A DNA stretch of 64,000 nucleotides from Colias croceus (taxonomy: Eukaryota > Arthropoda > Insecta > Lepidoptera > Pieridae), in the NCBI RefSeq assembly GCF_905220415.1, contig NC_059550.1:64501-128500 (forward strand), in the 5' to 3' direction. Position 1 is the first letter of the stretch. Every line of letters begins with the position of its first letter. The notes under the pieces were generated by a model. The model made no database searches. It worked only from the letters and a program-made list of their open reading frames with translations, and had not been told where the DNA came from. Positions 11,102 through 23,038 of the stretch are shown one piece after another. The position numbers were made by a program, and so were the translations under genes.

Positions 11102-11443
11102 TTGGGTTATTCGAATGCTGCGCAAACGTTTCAGCGATTCATGCATCATACTGTTTTTCAGGACCTAGACGCGGACAGTAAAGATAATATTTTTTGTTAT
11201 ATTGATGATGTCATAATAGCTTCATCAAATGAAAACGAACATCGTAGACATTTAGAATCATTATTTAAACAATTTAATAAGTACAATATTACAATTAATT
11301 TAGCGAAATGTACATTTGGGAAGACGGAAATCGACTTTGTCGGTTATCATGTTACGTCAGATGGTATTCGCCCGCTTGATGATAAAGTAAAAGCTATGAA
11401 TTTCCTAGGCCCGAAAACATTGAACAATTACGACGATTTTTAG
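11102..11443 (+). pseudogene. Gypsy 1 reverse transcriptase, second half
   Basis: Contains NAAQTFQRFMHH and the catalytic CYIDDVIIAS motif. Compared with the copy at 46.8 kb, the FGLFEFPRM block is lost at the 5' edge, so there is a second small deletion beside the frameshift. It ends in another frameshift at 11443. Confidence 0.85.
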
Positions 11444-11445
11444 GT

Positions 11446-12087
11446 ATGGTAAACTTTTATAGAGCGCATTTACCTAACGCAGTTTCATCACAATCGATTC
11501 TCAATAGTTTTATTCATGGCTCTAAAAAGAAAGACAAAACACCCATTGCGTGGACATCAATCGCCGAACAAGCATTTGAACAATGTAAGTCGAGCTTGTG
11601 TAATGCGATTACGTTGTCGCACCCTATGGTCGATGCATCGCTCGCACTTATGACGGACGCATCGGATACTCATGTAGGTGCAGTTTTACAACAACGTGTA
11701 AATAATGAATGGTTGCCTTTAGGTTATTTTTCTAAGAATCTATCTAATACTGAACGCAAGTATAGTACGTACGATAGGGAGTTATTAGCAATTTACTTAG
11801 CTATTCGTCATTTTCGAAATATGGTCGAAGGACGACAGTTAACGGTGTACACGGATCACAAACCGTTAATTTATGCATTTTATAAAGTAAATAGCGAGAA
11901 AGAGTTACCCAGACGTACACGACACTTGATATTCATTAGTGAGTTCACAACAGATTTGAGACACGTAAGTGGGCAAGATAATGTCGTTGCGGATTCGTTA
12001 TCACGAGTCGCAACAATAAGTTGTCCCACTGTAATAGATTACGCGGAACTTTCTAAAGATCAACAACAAGATTCTTATATGTTACAA
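11446..12087 (+). pseudogene. Gypsy 1 RNase H region
   Basis: Carries MTDASDTHVGAVLQQ, YSTYDRELLAIYLAIRHF and YTDHKPLIYAF, the conserved RNase H blocks of Gypsy pol, then DNVVADSLSRV. The reading frame is interrupted at 12088 by a retroposed repeat. Confidence 0.88.
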
Positions 12088-12307
12088 CTAGATTTCCGCC
12101 CGCGGCTTCGCCCGCGTTTTCAAAGGAAAACCCGCATAGTTCCCGTTCCCGTGGGATTTCCGGGATAAAACCTATCCTATGTGTTAATCCAAGTTACCCT
12201 CTATATGTGTGCTAAATTTCATTGTAATCGGTTCAGTAGTTTTTACGTGAAAGAGTAACAAACATCCATACATCCATACTTACAAACTTTCGCCTTTATA
12301 ATAGTAT
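12088..12307 (+). mobile_element. Short lepidopteran retroposon copy (RTE/SINE-like tail)
   Basis: Flanked by a 10-bp duplication TATGTTACAA (12078-12087 and 12308-12317). The sequence starts with CCGCCCGCGGCTTCGCCCGCG and ends with a CGCCTTTATAATAGTAT-type tail. A reverse-oriented relative lies at 56614-56853, and a fragment at about 41990-42136. The family assignment is from memory of common lepidopteran repeats. Confidence 0.75.
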
Positions 12308-12378
12308 TATGTTACAATTATCTAATTTGAAAGACGCTAATAATAGGTTTAAGAAAATTATGTTACCTGAAAGTGGTA

Positions 12379-13285
12379 AGGTAGGTGTGTCAATTAACGC
12401 CCTCTGTTAAATAACGCCCGAACTTCAAAAAACCCACTTATATTCAATAGACCCGCATCGTACCTCACGCACACATGAATTGCACCAATAGGAACGCGCC
12501 TAGCGTGGTTGCGTAAGTCTGGAGTCGCCATCTTTGCCAGTAGCAGCTTTCGTTTCAAGAGCGTTAGACGTGCACTGGCTGTTATAAAAATTTCTTCTAA
12601 CGAAGCTATAAGTTTTCAGTTGTTTTTGAGTTATTTCTTGGATTATTTTATACTTTGGCAGTAATAAAAATAACCACACTTCATATACTGTAAATATTTT
12701 CAAAATGATTTACTTAATTACTTCAAAATTTAAAAAAAATGTCAATAACGCCCAGTCGCGTAATAACGCCCAGTAAACGGACCTTGGGGCGTTAAATTAG
12801 TTTTTTTTTCGTTTAAAGTATGGTAGAAGATTACTAATATTAACGTTGATTAGTTACACTAAAATAAAAATGTATTAAATCGTTACAACTTGAAGAAACA
12901 AGTCACTTTATGTGTGTTACGAATTTTATAGTTTTAATACTAAATTTTCTTTCTTGAGCTTCTTTTATTTTTAATAAAGAAATTTTATAACGTGCTTTTT
13001 ATATTTTACTTAGCAGAAATTCTATAAGAACGTATTTTAGGCATACACAATTTTCTTCATAAATGAGCGCTATTTAACACAGTATTTATATAAACGCCCA
13101 AGAAAAGGTTTTTAAAAAGATGTCTTTATGTCATGAAACATAAATAGTTTCACGTTTTAGTTGGTATTTTTCGGTTTAGAAAGAAATATCAAACCTACTC
13201 GTCGTCTGTTTATGTGCTTTAAAGTAGTTTTAATAAATAAAAAATTAGATTTTTGTTAGGCGGGCGTTAATTACCTCTTCTACCT
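12379..13285. mobile_element. MITE-like DNA element with TA target duplication (907 bp)
   Basis: It starts AGGTAGGTGTGTCAATTAAC and ends with an imperfect complement (GTTAATTACCTCTTCTACCT), flanked by TA on both sides, splitting the Gypsy pol frame. The interior repeats AACGCCC/GGGCGTT in both orientations (near 12398, 12413, 12748, 12767, 12788, 13092 and 13262). No transposase is seen. The TA flanks suggest Tc1/mariner mobilisation. Confidence 0.75.
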
Positions 13286-13331
13286 TACATTTATTTATTG
13301 TAATTTAGATAATGATAAAATTAGACCTTAC

Positions 13332-14231
13332 TTGACTGATAAATTTCGACGTATTGCTTTTGATAGTGTATATAATTTATGTCATCCCGGAATAAGGACT
13401 ACACGCAAATTGATTCAAAATCGTTTTTATTGGCCAAATATGAATCGTCACGTTGGCCAATGGGCTAAAACATGCATTGAATGTCAACGATCGAAGGTTA
13501 ATCGACATACAATGTCAGGTTTAGGATCGTTACCGCAGTGCGATAGGTTTGAACATATTCATGTTGATTTAATTGGACCTTTACCCACTTCACCCGAAGG
13601 TTTTAGGTATTGCCTAACCATAGTTGATAGGGGGACGCGATGGCCAGAATGTTTTCCTACGAAAGATATAACTGCTGAAACGATTTCGCGTGTAATATAT
13701 GAAGGATGGATCTCTCGCTTTGGTTGTCCGAAAAAGCTAACAAGCGATCAAGGACGCCAATTCGAAAGTCAATTATTTGCTACACTAATGAAGTTATTAG
13801 GTATTAATAAGTTGCGTACGACACCTTACCACCCACAGAGTAACGGGGCGGTAGAGCGTTGGCATAGGTCGCTTAAAGCGGCATTAACGGCTCGTTTATG
13901 CAATATATCATCATCTTGGGTTACGGAATTACCAACTGTGTTGCTAGGACTTAGAACAGCAGTAAGAAGTGATACCGGCATAAGCGCAGCAGAAATTACG
14001 TACGGAACAACTTTACGATTACCAGGTGATTATTACGATAAAAAATCGAGTTTAGAAATAGATAGCAGTCTTGAGTATGTGAGTAAATTACGAGATACTA
14101 TTAGGAAATATCAGTCAGTAGCTATTAGGCAGAATGAAAGACGGAACATATTTATTCACCCCGATTTAGAAAAGTGCGATTATGTTTTTGTAAAAAACGA
14201 CGCAGTACGTAAGCCTTTACAACCAACATAG
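13332..14231 (+). pseudogene. Gypsy 1 integrase
   Basis: Zinc-binding H-H-C-C region (NLCHPGIRTTRKLI, CIECQRSK), then the catalytic core with HVDLIGPLP, SDQGRQFES and the glutamate in NGAVERWHRSLKAAL. The fold is complete to about residue 280, then a frameshift near 14230 separates the last part. Confidence 0.9.
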
Positions 14232-14254
14232 TTACGACGGACGGTCCTTATCGT

Positions 14255-14476
14255 GTGTTGAGTCGAGAGGAAAAGGTATTTTACATTCAAATGACTGGCA
14301 GGAAAGTTAGAATATCTGTAGACCGTCTAAAACCTGCATATTATTTGAATGATGATAGTGATACGACATCTGGGGCAGATACTGAGGTTCCATTACAAAT
14401 TCCAAGTAGCGAATTGCCTAATACACATACCACGCGTAGTGGAAGAGCTATACGATTACCAGTACGATTTAGGTAA
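14255..14476 (+). pseudogene. Gypsy 1 pol C-terminus
   Basis: Residues KVRISVDRLKPAY and the basic end TRSGRAIRLPVRF match the C-terminal ends of the other two Gypsy pols here (SIDRLKPA, then RSGR-x-I-x-RPVRF). It is out of frame with the integrase. Confidence 0.85.
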
Positions 14477-15093
14477 TGTATTTGTAATTGTTTCAACTAT
14501 TTTAAATTTATTAGAATTACGATGATTATAAGTATTCATAAGACTTCATAGAAATGTATAATAAATACTTAGTAATCAACACATCGTATTTAATAAATAA
14601 TAGCACTTATGAAATTTGAAACGAGTTCATTATTCATTGTTTAACGTCTTAAGTATGGTATTTCATATTTATGTTTGTGTTAAGTTTTTATTGAAATGTT
14701 TACTACTTAGAAATTTAAGTACTTTTGATTTATGGCTTATGAGTGTATAGTAATAGCCTTTGTAATATTAAACGATACAAGTGTAAAGAACGTATTGAGA
14801 TTTGAAATGTTGATGTTACTAAGTGTTAATTGACGTGTAACAAAATATCGCACGCCACTTAGAAGACCCAACCGAGTTTTTGTAATAACATAAATAGTTT
14901 AACAAAATTAGGTGTTAACTGTTAACTGTTAACCACTTGTATACGATACGTATTGATTGATTTATATTGTGAAATTTTTTTATACTTTATATTGTAAACA
15001 TTTTGAAACCTTATATAGCGACACTTTTTATATACACCCATCTGTTTATTGTTTAGTTTAATTGTAAGTTTTTTTACTTGTATACCCTTTTTA
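14477..15093 (+). other. Gypsy 1 3' untranslated region
   Basis: AT-rich sequence between the pol stop and the polypurine tract. No open frame resembling env or the small membrane ORF of the array at 42-50 kb is found. Confidence 0.6.
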
Positions 15094-15112
15094 TTTTTTA
15101 AGGGGGGAATGA

Positions 15113-15357
15113 TGTAGCGACGACAAGCCAATTTATGAGTTATCGAATTTTAAGTGTAGCGCTAAGAAAGTTCACACGGTAACTCGTATATAAACAGTTC
15201 GTGCGCTATGCACAGACAGACACGGGCTTGTCGGGACGCGGGTGGGTCGCATAGGTCGAATATTAATTACATACGAATAAATATATGTAGTTAACGAAAT
15301 ATAACCTTTGCGTAGTTATTCATCTTTTATTACACCCGCATATAACAAGCCCCTACA
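15113..15357 (+). repeat. Gypsy 1 3' LTR
   Basis: Matches the 5' LTR with a handful of differences, for example TTTCAAG versus TTTTAAG and GCATTAGG versus GCATAGG. It ends CCCCTACA and is followed by the duplicated host segment (AGTCTATTTG). Confidence 0.9.
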
Positions 15358-15494
15358 AGTCTATTTGAATAAATAAATGTTTGAGTTTTAAATAAACATA
15401 TAGAAGTATGCTGTATGGATTATTAAAATAATAATTGTTTTTTGTTTGTCTAGATTGATATTTTCAACATCACTATGTTGAAAATAAAGAAAAT

Positions 15495-15756
15495 TGTGCA
15501 AGACTGGGGTCTTGGGGTTTTAAAAATTAAACCATTTAAAGGTTCGATGTGTATATTTGATAATAATTACTCGTACAAAATATTCAGTGAAAAAAGACAA
15601 TAGCACGCCTATAGGTGGCGTGTGTCGTGTACGACGCTCGAGGTAAAAGAGAGCGGGGCCTCCGCTCTGAGGAGGGGCGCGGGGACGGCGCTCGTTCGGG
15701 AAACCGGTTTCTTGATGCCGTCCCTGTGTCGCTGCCGCTAGGCGGATGCCTAGACA
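15495..15756 (-). repeat. BEL 2 3' LTR
   Basis: 262 bp, TG...CA on the minus strand. It is matched by the two parts of the right LTR, with very few differences in the 150 bp I compared closely. Confidence 0.88.
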
Positions 15757-15789
15757 TACTGGGGGCCGTTGGAGACGTCAGGCTCCAAG

Positions 15790-16145
15790 ACCGTTTCTGC
15801 GTTATCCAGCAAAGGGCAAAGGTACTTCACACCTCGCCTGTAGGAGCCGGAGGTGGTGGCAATTTCGGCCACTCGGGAAAATCAATCAGCTCCAGGGAAA
15901 AGCTTGGTTGCGAGCCTCCAGTTTAAGGGAGGAACATTGTCCACCAGGTCGCCTCGTTGCAGGCATCTGACGGGAAGACACCATTTCGTCCGCCGCTGCA
16001 GCTCCGCGATGTACTCGAGGTCTCAGTGGCGCCAGAAGTGCTGCCTGAATGCTTCGAGTCTCTGAAACCTATCTAAGCGGTTCTGGTTATGTCCGCCGAG
16101 CTCGGCGATGGCAGTGACGTCAGCGCACGGCCGATGAGGAAGTGA
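15790..16145 (-). pseudogene. BEL 2 pol C-terminus (end of integrase and DUF5641-like tail)
   Basis: Translated on the minus strand, LNPGHFLIGRALTSLPSPS is followed by a tail with FRQHFWRH, LQRRTKW and PPLNWRLA. This matches the order seen in the first BEL element. Stops and frameshifts are present. Confidence 0.75.
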
Positions 16146-16418
16146 CCTGGATTTAAAGGATGGAAATCGTCTGGAGAGGAAGATAAGGGATCATAAGAAA
16201 GGACATAAGGGTCGGCTGTTCAGGATGGCCTCTACTTGACTGAACGAAAAATACCAACTCTTCAAATGTCAAATGGGCATTCCCTAAAATTAATTTAAGA
16301 TAAAACTTTGCGCATCGCACTCCTGATTCGACCAGGCCGAAAGAACGAGAAGAGAAAGCCGGTTCGAATTCAAACTTAATCCCCTCGTTTGAAGCAAATT
16401 CTGAAATTGAACTTGACT

Positions 16419-16730
16419 TTATAATATCGTTAAGCTATTGCTCCGACAAAATTTAAACAAAATAAATAAATTAAATAAATAACATTTCGTTATTTTACAT
16501 ACCCTCCCACGCATATCAGTAATAAAAAAGGCCCCGGCTAAGTCAACGCAAACACTAATGAAGGTGAACACAAAAACTAATAGCAGCTGAGGCGCAGCAC
16601 GTAGCAAACGCACGTGCTCCTGCTGAAACAACAACTTAGTTAGCCGGTGCTTGGCATGGAGAAGAATGGGATGACACATATCAAAAGTGTAAAATAATAA
16701 ATAAAAATGGGTGTCGCGAAGAATTTTCAA
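16419..16730 (-). pseudogene. BEL 2 integrase remnant
   Basis: The residues HPILLHAKHRLTKLLFQQEH and AAPQLLL correspond to the zinc-binding region of BEL integrase, and CVDLAGAFFITDMRGR to the first catalytic aspartate. The sequence between them is deleted, and the rest of the core is lost. Confidence 0.75.
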
Positions 16731-17048
16731 TTCATTGGGGAATCTATCCTACCGTGCCAGCCTAAACAAATGTTAAAGGACGCGTCAAGTTCCTCAGGCT
16801 GTAGAACACCGCTAGGTTTATTATTTGTATGTGTGTGACAGTTATGAATAAATCGTAATAAATAAGCGAACGCGCGCTGTAATATCGTAAGTTTCGAATA
16901 TCTGTCAAAATCAATAAAATTATTCCCCAATTTAATAATTAACGGCAACATGAACCCTTAATTCTAATTATAACAATTCTAATATTCATTGCAAATTGCG
17001 GTCAGTTGCATCGTGACTTGCGTAAAAGAAAACAAAACAAAAAAAAAA

Positions 17049-19013
17049 TCACAAATTAATATCAAATAGCCTATTACTATTACAGGCTTCAACACCGCGC
17101 GATGCGTAAACAGCTGGGTTCATTGATGTGGGCACGTGATGCCATTCACTGCCTTCAGTAACTAAAATACTAGCAATGCGATTTGACACATATGTTTTTA
17201 ATTTACTATAACGAGATTTAAACGAACCTGAAAAAGTTAATGAATCGGCCCAGTAGACTAATTGAGATATCTGGAAACGTAGTGTTCTGCAAACAGCTGA
17301 TGTAAGTTGAGAATTTAAGGGCACGCAATCGTCCCATTTAATTTTTGCAAACCATAATTTTTTATTTAATATTTTTAGTATTAAGGTTAGCAAGCACAAA
17401 ATACCAAAAGGGTCAAATATCTTACATGAGTTTTGCCAAAATTTAGTCAGCGACTCGTTAAAACTGTGAAAGATGCACAGTGTATTGCATTGCAAAAATG
17501 AATTAAATAAATTGTCGCTTGACCTTGAATGGGCGCTAACAGGCCCGGCAAGTAACCAACCTAACTTCGACTTACGCATAACGGGCATGTCCTGGCCTAA
17601 CGTAATCTGCTCGGATCCGATTAAATTCCAAAAAATGTCAGCACCGATTAAAATATCAATTGGACCGGGCTGATTAAAATTGGGATCTGCGAGTTTGATG
17701 TTACGCGGCAAATTTAAATGAGACACGTCTATGTATTTATGCGACAAATTACCGGAAATATTAGGCAGAACTAAACACGATGTATCAAAATTGACATTAT
17801 TGTCATGTATAGACCTAATTTGCAAGGCGCAACGTTCAGGAGTTTTAAACAATGAAATATTACCTACTCCTCTCACATCAACAGAATTGTGTTGCGGCGT
17901 TAATTGCAATTTATGTTTTAATTCATTAGTTATTAATGACGTCATACTACCGGAGTCTAGCATCGCCCGTGCTGTCACGTGGTCGTTGCTAACGGGATTG
18001 TAAACATCAATGAGCGCTGTAAACAACAACACCTGAGTTGAATAGGAGACGGCCATATGATTGGACGCGACTCCGGACTCGCACCGCGACGGCGGGGGCG
18101 AGTCCATAGTTTGTGTATTTACAGCCCGAGTAACCTCCCTATGTAATAAAGTATTGTGGCGCTTCTTACAAATACGACAGGGACGCGATCGGCAACGGTG
18201 TGAGGTGTGCCCCGCCCTAAGACAGTTGAGGCAGAGCTTCAATCGAGCGGCGCCGGCGATTCGATCCTCGATGCTCAAGGACCGGAACGACGAACAGTCG
18301 TAAATGCGATGACCGCCATTGCAGAAGAAACACGAAGCCGGAGGGAAAGAAGAAGCACCGGGAGTGGCTGAAATTGTGAAGGTTTTCATGGTTACGGACT
18401 TGTCTGACTTGTTATGAGAAACAAAGTGTTCCCGCTTACTATTGTTATTATTAAACGATTTATCTAATTTATTGCGCTGTACTGATTCTAAAACGTCAGC
18501 ACGTCCCTTTAAAAATTTATTAAAATCAAATAATGACGGCATTTTATCGTCGTTGAAAGAACTATTTTTAAATTCTTCCCACTTCAAATTAGAATTATTG
18601 TCGAGCTTAGCCGAAACCATATGTATAATTAAAGTATCCCAGTGATCAGTGGGCTGCCCCAATGTATTTAAGGCGCGCAGATTTTTGGACACATGATCAA
18701 CTAGGTAACGCAAAGACTTCGCCGACTCTCGGCCTATAGGTTGCAGATTAAACAAAGAATTTAAATGGTTAAAAATTAATTGTCTTTTGTTGTTATATCT
18801 CTCGCAAAGGAGACGCCAAGCTACGATGTAATTGCAATCGGTAACCTCTAAATTGCTTATAACTTGAACTGCTTCACCTTCTAAGTACGAGTTCAAATAA
18901 TGAAATTTATGTATGGACTTGATACGCTCGTTATTGTGAATAAGTGATTCAAAGGTGTCGCGAAATTCAAGCCATTTAAAATAAGAGCCATCAAAATTGC
19001 CTATATTTATCAA
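17049..19013 (-). pseudogene. BEL 2 gag core, zinc knuckles, protease, then pol remnant
   Basis: Residues 1 to about 190 hold the gag core (IGNFDGSYFKWLEFRDTF), about 230-295 the zinc knuckles (CFFCNGGHRIYDC, CLNCLRAGHTSHRC), about 350-480 the DUF1758 protease with AMLDSGSMTSLI, a canonical DSG. After about residue 515 the frame jumps to FDPFGILCLLTLILKI and NPAVYASRGV, which belong downstream of reverse transcriptase. The polymerase has been deleted in frame, giving a long but non-functional fusion. Confidence 0.85.
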
Positions 19014-19103
19014 AGGTAATCTAAAATTGATTTCGTTACTTTGATGACCGCAATGAGCTTGATTTTTCGGACTTTACACTTGCTAGTTCACAGTTATTCG
19101 TAT

Positions 19104-19364
19104 TTATATTAGAGAAATAAAATCTTGTTCAATTTCATCCCTTGCATCAATTTCGGCTTCCATCGAGGTTGGATTCTCAATTTCGATGCGCGTTTGCACA
19201 TCGTCGAACTGCATGAACAATGCACGAAAACGATCCAACCTCAATGAAAGTTCATCCATTTCTTGCGAAGAAATATCATCGCTATTGAAAAGATTATTGA
19301 TATAATTCTTAAATTTAGTTAAACGTCCCTTAATGGAGGATCTAGTATTTACGTAAGAAGTCAT
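19104..19364 (-). pseudogene. BEL 2 gag N-terminus
   Basis: The start TRSSIKGRLTKFKNYI parallels KRSAIKGQITKFKNYL of the first BEL element. It is separated from the rest of gag by about 90 bases with stops, so gag is broken. Confidence 0.8.
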
Positions 19365-20320
19365 ATTTCGAACAAAAATATATCAATTATAAATCGACAA
19401 GAAATGGAGGAAGGATTAAATTTAAATTAAGAAAAATAATATAAAAGAAATACGTAAATTAATCCGCCTTATTTCCATTCACTCGGCGCTGGCGCAGGGC
19501 GCGTGCGTAGTAACCGCTGGCGGCAGATAACGGGACTCGAGCCGTGTCACGCGGTCCGGCACTGGCAAGCAAAGCGAAGCGTTTAGGTATCTAATGCAAA
19601 TTGCAATGGAATATTTACGCAGGGATTTATGATTATCAGCTTTAAATTGATGGGATGAGTGCAAGCTTATTCAATAATTAAATGAGATGAGTATACTTAA
19701 TGCCCTCTAAGAAATAAAATAATAATGAAATATAGACAAGCAGCTTTAGCTTTTAATTTAATAGTGCAAAAAATATTGCGAATAGCTCAGTAAGCTTGTA
19801 TAGCTTGAAGCTAATTAATTTTAATGTAAAGAAACTCCTCAAAAAATAATAAAATAAAGATTATAATATGCAGATATGTGCGAGCGGATCGATCGGCAAT
19901 TTAGATAATTTCGAACAATAAGGAAATGAAAGCCTGAAAAATCGATATTCACTTGCGCAGCATAGGCAATAAAAATGCGACTAAAGCTTGGCCTAGTGAA
20001 AGTAAGAGTGGCAGAGCTTGATAGTCAAGAAGAGAGGAAAATTGTATGGAAAGAAAAAAGGAATAAAGGAGTGGTTCACTTCCCTGCTGGACCGTGGCTG
20101 CGGCACCTGGCGGCGTCGGCGGGTCGGCGGGTCGGCGGTCGCTCCTGAGTCCTGAGTGACGTGGCGGGCTGCACGAAGCGACTGGGACGGCACGGCGAAT
20201 AATTGCTGTCTTAAACTCTTCGTACTCGGTCTTCCAAATTGGTCTTCCAAATTAATGTTCCACCCGAAGACGTGGCGATCCGTGACCTTTGTCCGTCCTT
20301 CTGTGTGCCTTGCGCTGTAT

Positions 20321-20336
20321 CACGTCGGGGTCACCA
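20321..20336 (-). other. BEL 2 primer binding site
   Basis: Minus-strand TGGTGACCCCGACGTG begins exactly at the end of the 5' LTR. Confidence 0.8.
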
Positions 20337-21337
20337 TGCGCAAGACTGGGGTCTTGGGGTTTTAAAAAAATAACTGCGTTAAAAACAACCAACTTCAAAA
20401 ACGGAAAAGTAAGAAATAAAAAAGATTTGATATTATTAATTACTACATATTATTTTTATGTGCTATTTACTAAAAAGGTTTGATGTCGGTGCACGGGCTT
20501 AATACTAAGTGCTTAGTGTTTGGCACCGACTTCAAACCTATTTAATAAATAGCACATAAAAATAATATGTAGTAATTAATAATATCAAATCTTTTTTATT
20601 TCTTACTTTTCCGTTTTTGAATTTGGTTGTTTTTAACGCAGTTATTTTTATTTAATACTTTTTAGTGTATTTTTCAACACGAATCAAACGAGCCCAAACT
20701 CGATAAAGTTGAGTCAATATATTACTGAGTTCCTATGGCCACCTTCCGATTCCATCATCAGATCAACTCCATGTCATGATAATTTTTCATCGCTATCCAA
20801 TTTACATTCGTATACAAAATTTCAGCTCAATCGGTTACCGGGAAGTGAATCAAAGTTACTTGCTACATTGAAATTAAGTCATCGAGTACAGACAAAAATG
20901 CTCATAAAATAAAAACTACTAGGCCTAGCCGAATAAAATTTTTATGGGACCAATTCGACACCATCCCGCATCGAACAAAAAAAGAATCACGTAAATCGGT
21001 TCAGAAACCTCGGAGTAATCGGTGTACATACATAAAAAAAAAAAAAAAAAAAAAAATATACCGGCCGAATTGATAACCTCCTCCTTTTTTTTGAAGTCGG
21101 TTAAAAATTAAACCACTTAAAGGTTCGATGTGTATATTTGATAATAATTACTCGTACAAAATATTCAGTGAAAAAAGACAATAGCACGCCTATAGGTGGC
21201 GTGTGTCGTGTACGACGCTCGAGGTAAAAGAGAGCGGGGCCTCCGCTCTGAGGAGGGGCGCGGGGACGGCGCTCGTTCGGGAAACCGGTTTCTTGATGCC
21301 GTCCCTGTGTCGCTGCCGCTAGGCGGATGCCTAGACA
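20337..21337 (-). repeat. BEL 2 5' LTR, split by an insertion
   Basis: The two ends (20337-20367 and 21101-21337) together match 15495-15756. About 733 bp of foreign repeat sits between them. Confidence 0.85.
20368..21100 (+). mobile_element. Non-coding lepidopteran repeat with terminal hairpin, nested in BEL 2 LTR
   Basis: The first part is a hairpin: about 20368-20493 is the reverse complement of about 20521-20648, with a loop of about 28 bases. The rest ends in a poly-A run (21036-21055) and CCTCCTCCTTTTTTTTGAAGTCGGTT. TTAAAA flanks it on both sides and may be a target duplication. No coding content. I recognise the CTCC-GAAGTCGGTT tail as a widespread lepidopteran repeat but do not assign a class. 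Confidence 0.65.
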
Positions 21338-21980
21338 AAAATAATAAATCACAATTTACTGATAGGATATTGATAGGACCTAGGTGTTCACTTAATATTA
21401 TGTATTTTAATTATAAATTACTAATTTAATTTTACGGTAAACAGATGAACACAAGGAATCACATAATCATACGCTCATAAACATTCCTTTAACTTCTGTT
21501 AGGTACTTAATTTTTTTTGTTTAATTTCTTATTGACAAAACTGTAACAAATTTTAATTTCCTGGTTTAATGCAAATGTAATAAGAGGTGAATAATCACAG
21601 AAATTTTAATTAATCAATCCATCAGAGGCCACATCAAGGCTATACTTTACCTGTGTAGTATAGAACTATTATAATTTACATATACAAATGTTTACATAAC
21701 AGAAATAGCAAATTATTAAAAAATTCCCATTATAAAATATAAAATAAATATTTCTATTACTTACTCAATAAAGGTGAAAGCGGATTTGAGATAATGAACT
21801 CATTACAGGACAATCATATCTCTAAAAAGATACATGTATATGTAAATATTTACCCTTGTTATGATGAAATAATAGCAAAGTAAAATTATGATATCCTTCG
21901 TAGAATGCCATAAAAGAGTAAACAATACATACAAGTGTGCATAAAAAGTGTTCAGCTGAGTCAGCCACATGAGTGTGCAG

Positions 21981-23038
21981 TAGGGCATGCAGAACCGAGT
22001 CCGGTTCCAAGTTTCTGAAACCCGGTTCCAAATCGAGCTCAGAACCGGGTAGAACCGGGTTACCCGGTTCTTTTATAATACCTCGGAAAAAAATACGAAA
22101 TTAAACAAAAGTAACTGTAAAAGTACCTGATGGGCCTCTTTTATTTTACGCGGCTTGTGTATTATTTTAATAAATTAATAAAGAAACAAAATTTCAATAC
22201 TTCTCTTTATTTATCAGTCTAATAAAAGTACCTTGTTATCATAATATCACATATCAACATAAACCTTATTCATTAACTGCAAACTGTAAAGCAAAAAACC
22301 GGCCAAGTGAGAGTCGGACTCGCGCTCCGAGGGCTCCGAACAAACCTATTTTTTATAATTTTGTAACTTTAAAATTTATGTTTCTAGCAATTTTTCCTTT
22401 ATCTGTGTTATAAGACGTTACTTTTACCAAATTTAAAGGCTCTGTGTTTATGAGAAGTACCCTGTAGGTTTTGAGTCCCATGCGAATATCGAAATTTGCG
22501 AAAATTTTCAGCGTTTACGGCTGTATCTTTTGATGCGTTGGCTTGTGAGTTTGACTTTTTCACAGCATCAAGGGACCGAAGACTTGAGTATTCGATATAA
22601 ATTTCAGCTTGATACCAAAAACAAAAACATGACTGGATCATTACCTATATGAAACAGTAAAATCAACAGCTTTTCAAATTCACGACAAATCTAATAAAAA
22701 TATTTCAGTAGCCTAATTTTTGTCATTTTCGAAGCCTAATTTTTTTTTTTGGTAATATACCCGTAGGAAACTTATAGCATCTAAGGTTAGACAACCAATC
22801 AGAGTCACGCTTGAGGCGTGGCACGAAAATTCGCGGTGCATGTGAGTCTGACGTTGCCAGATATAATAAATTTGTTAAAATAATGCAGCAAAATATAAAT
22901 AATACTTTATATTTTAATATTTTGGTCGGAACCGGGAGAACCGGGTTTCATACTATTCAGACCCGGTTCTCAAGATCATCAAAAAACCCGGGTTTACCCG
23001 GTTTTTTCGGAACCGGGTAAACCCGGGTGCATGCCCTA
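21981..23038. mobile_element. hAT-type DNA element, non-autonomous (1058 bp)
   Basis: Terminal inverted repeat TAGGGCATGCA at both ends, with an 8-bp duplication GTGTGCAG (21973-21980 and 23039-23046). Copy B has a single GTGTGCAG at about 52573, a clean empty site. Both subterminal regions are dense in AACCGGGT/ACCCGGTT, likely transposase-binding repeats. No transposase frame is seen. A separate repeat sits inside. Confidence 0.9.
22285..22740 (+). repeat. Dispersed arthropod-type repeat nested in the hAT element
   Basis: Starts AACCGGCCAAGTGAGAGTCGGACTCGCGC, a sequence I recognise from memory as the start of a very common dispersed repeat in arthropod genomes. The right limit is approximate. 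No coding frame. Confidence 0.45.

Larger units (their letters stand above)
9658..15357 (+). mobile_element. Ty3/Gypsy LTR retrotransposon 1, degenerate, with two nested insertions
   Basis: LTRs at 9680-9925 and 15113-15357 enclose gag and pol fragments, with a tRNA-primer-type site (TGGTGACCCCCGACG) directly after the 5' LTR and a polypurine tract before the 3' LTR. The protease region is deleted and pol carries frameshifts. There is no target-site duplication: the duplicate locus reads CTAGAAGAAGTCT, and here four bases are missing at the join. A second polypurine tract lies upstream of the 5' LTR. Confidence 0.9.
15495..21337 (-). mobile_element. BEL/Pao LTR retrotransposon 2, degenerate
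   Basis: LTRs (15495-15756, and 20337-21337 with an insertion) are flanked by a 5-bp duplication AAAAT (15490-15494 and 21338-21342). On the minus strand the LTR begins TGTCTAGGC and ends TTGCGCA, followed at once by TGGTGACCCCGACGTG as primer site. Inside are BEL/Pao gag, zinc knuckles, protease and pol remnants. The reverse transcriptase is deleted and the integrase shredded. It is inserted in the duplicated segment; copy B near 51950 lacks it. Confidence 0.9.

Noticed and set aside
15615..16065. Three plus-strand frames in the left BEL LTR and pol tail
   Set aside because: The minus strand encodes recognisable BEL pol tail here; the frames repeated at 21196 are LTR sequence.
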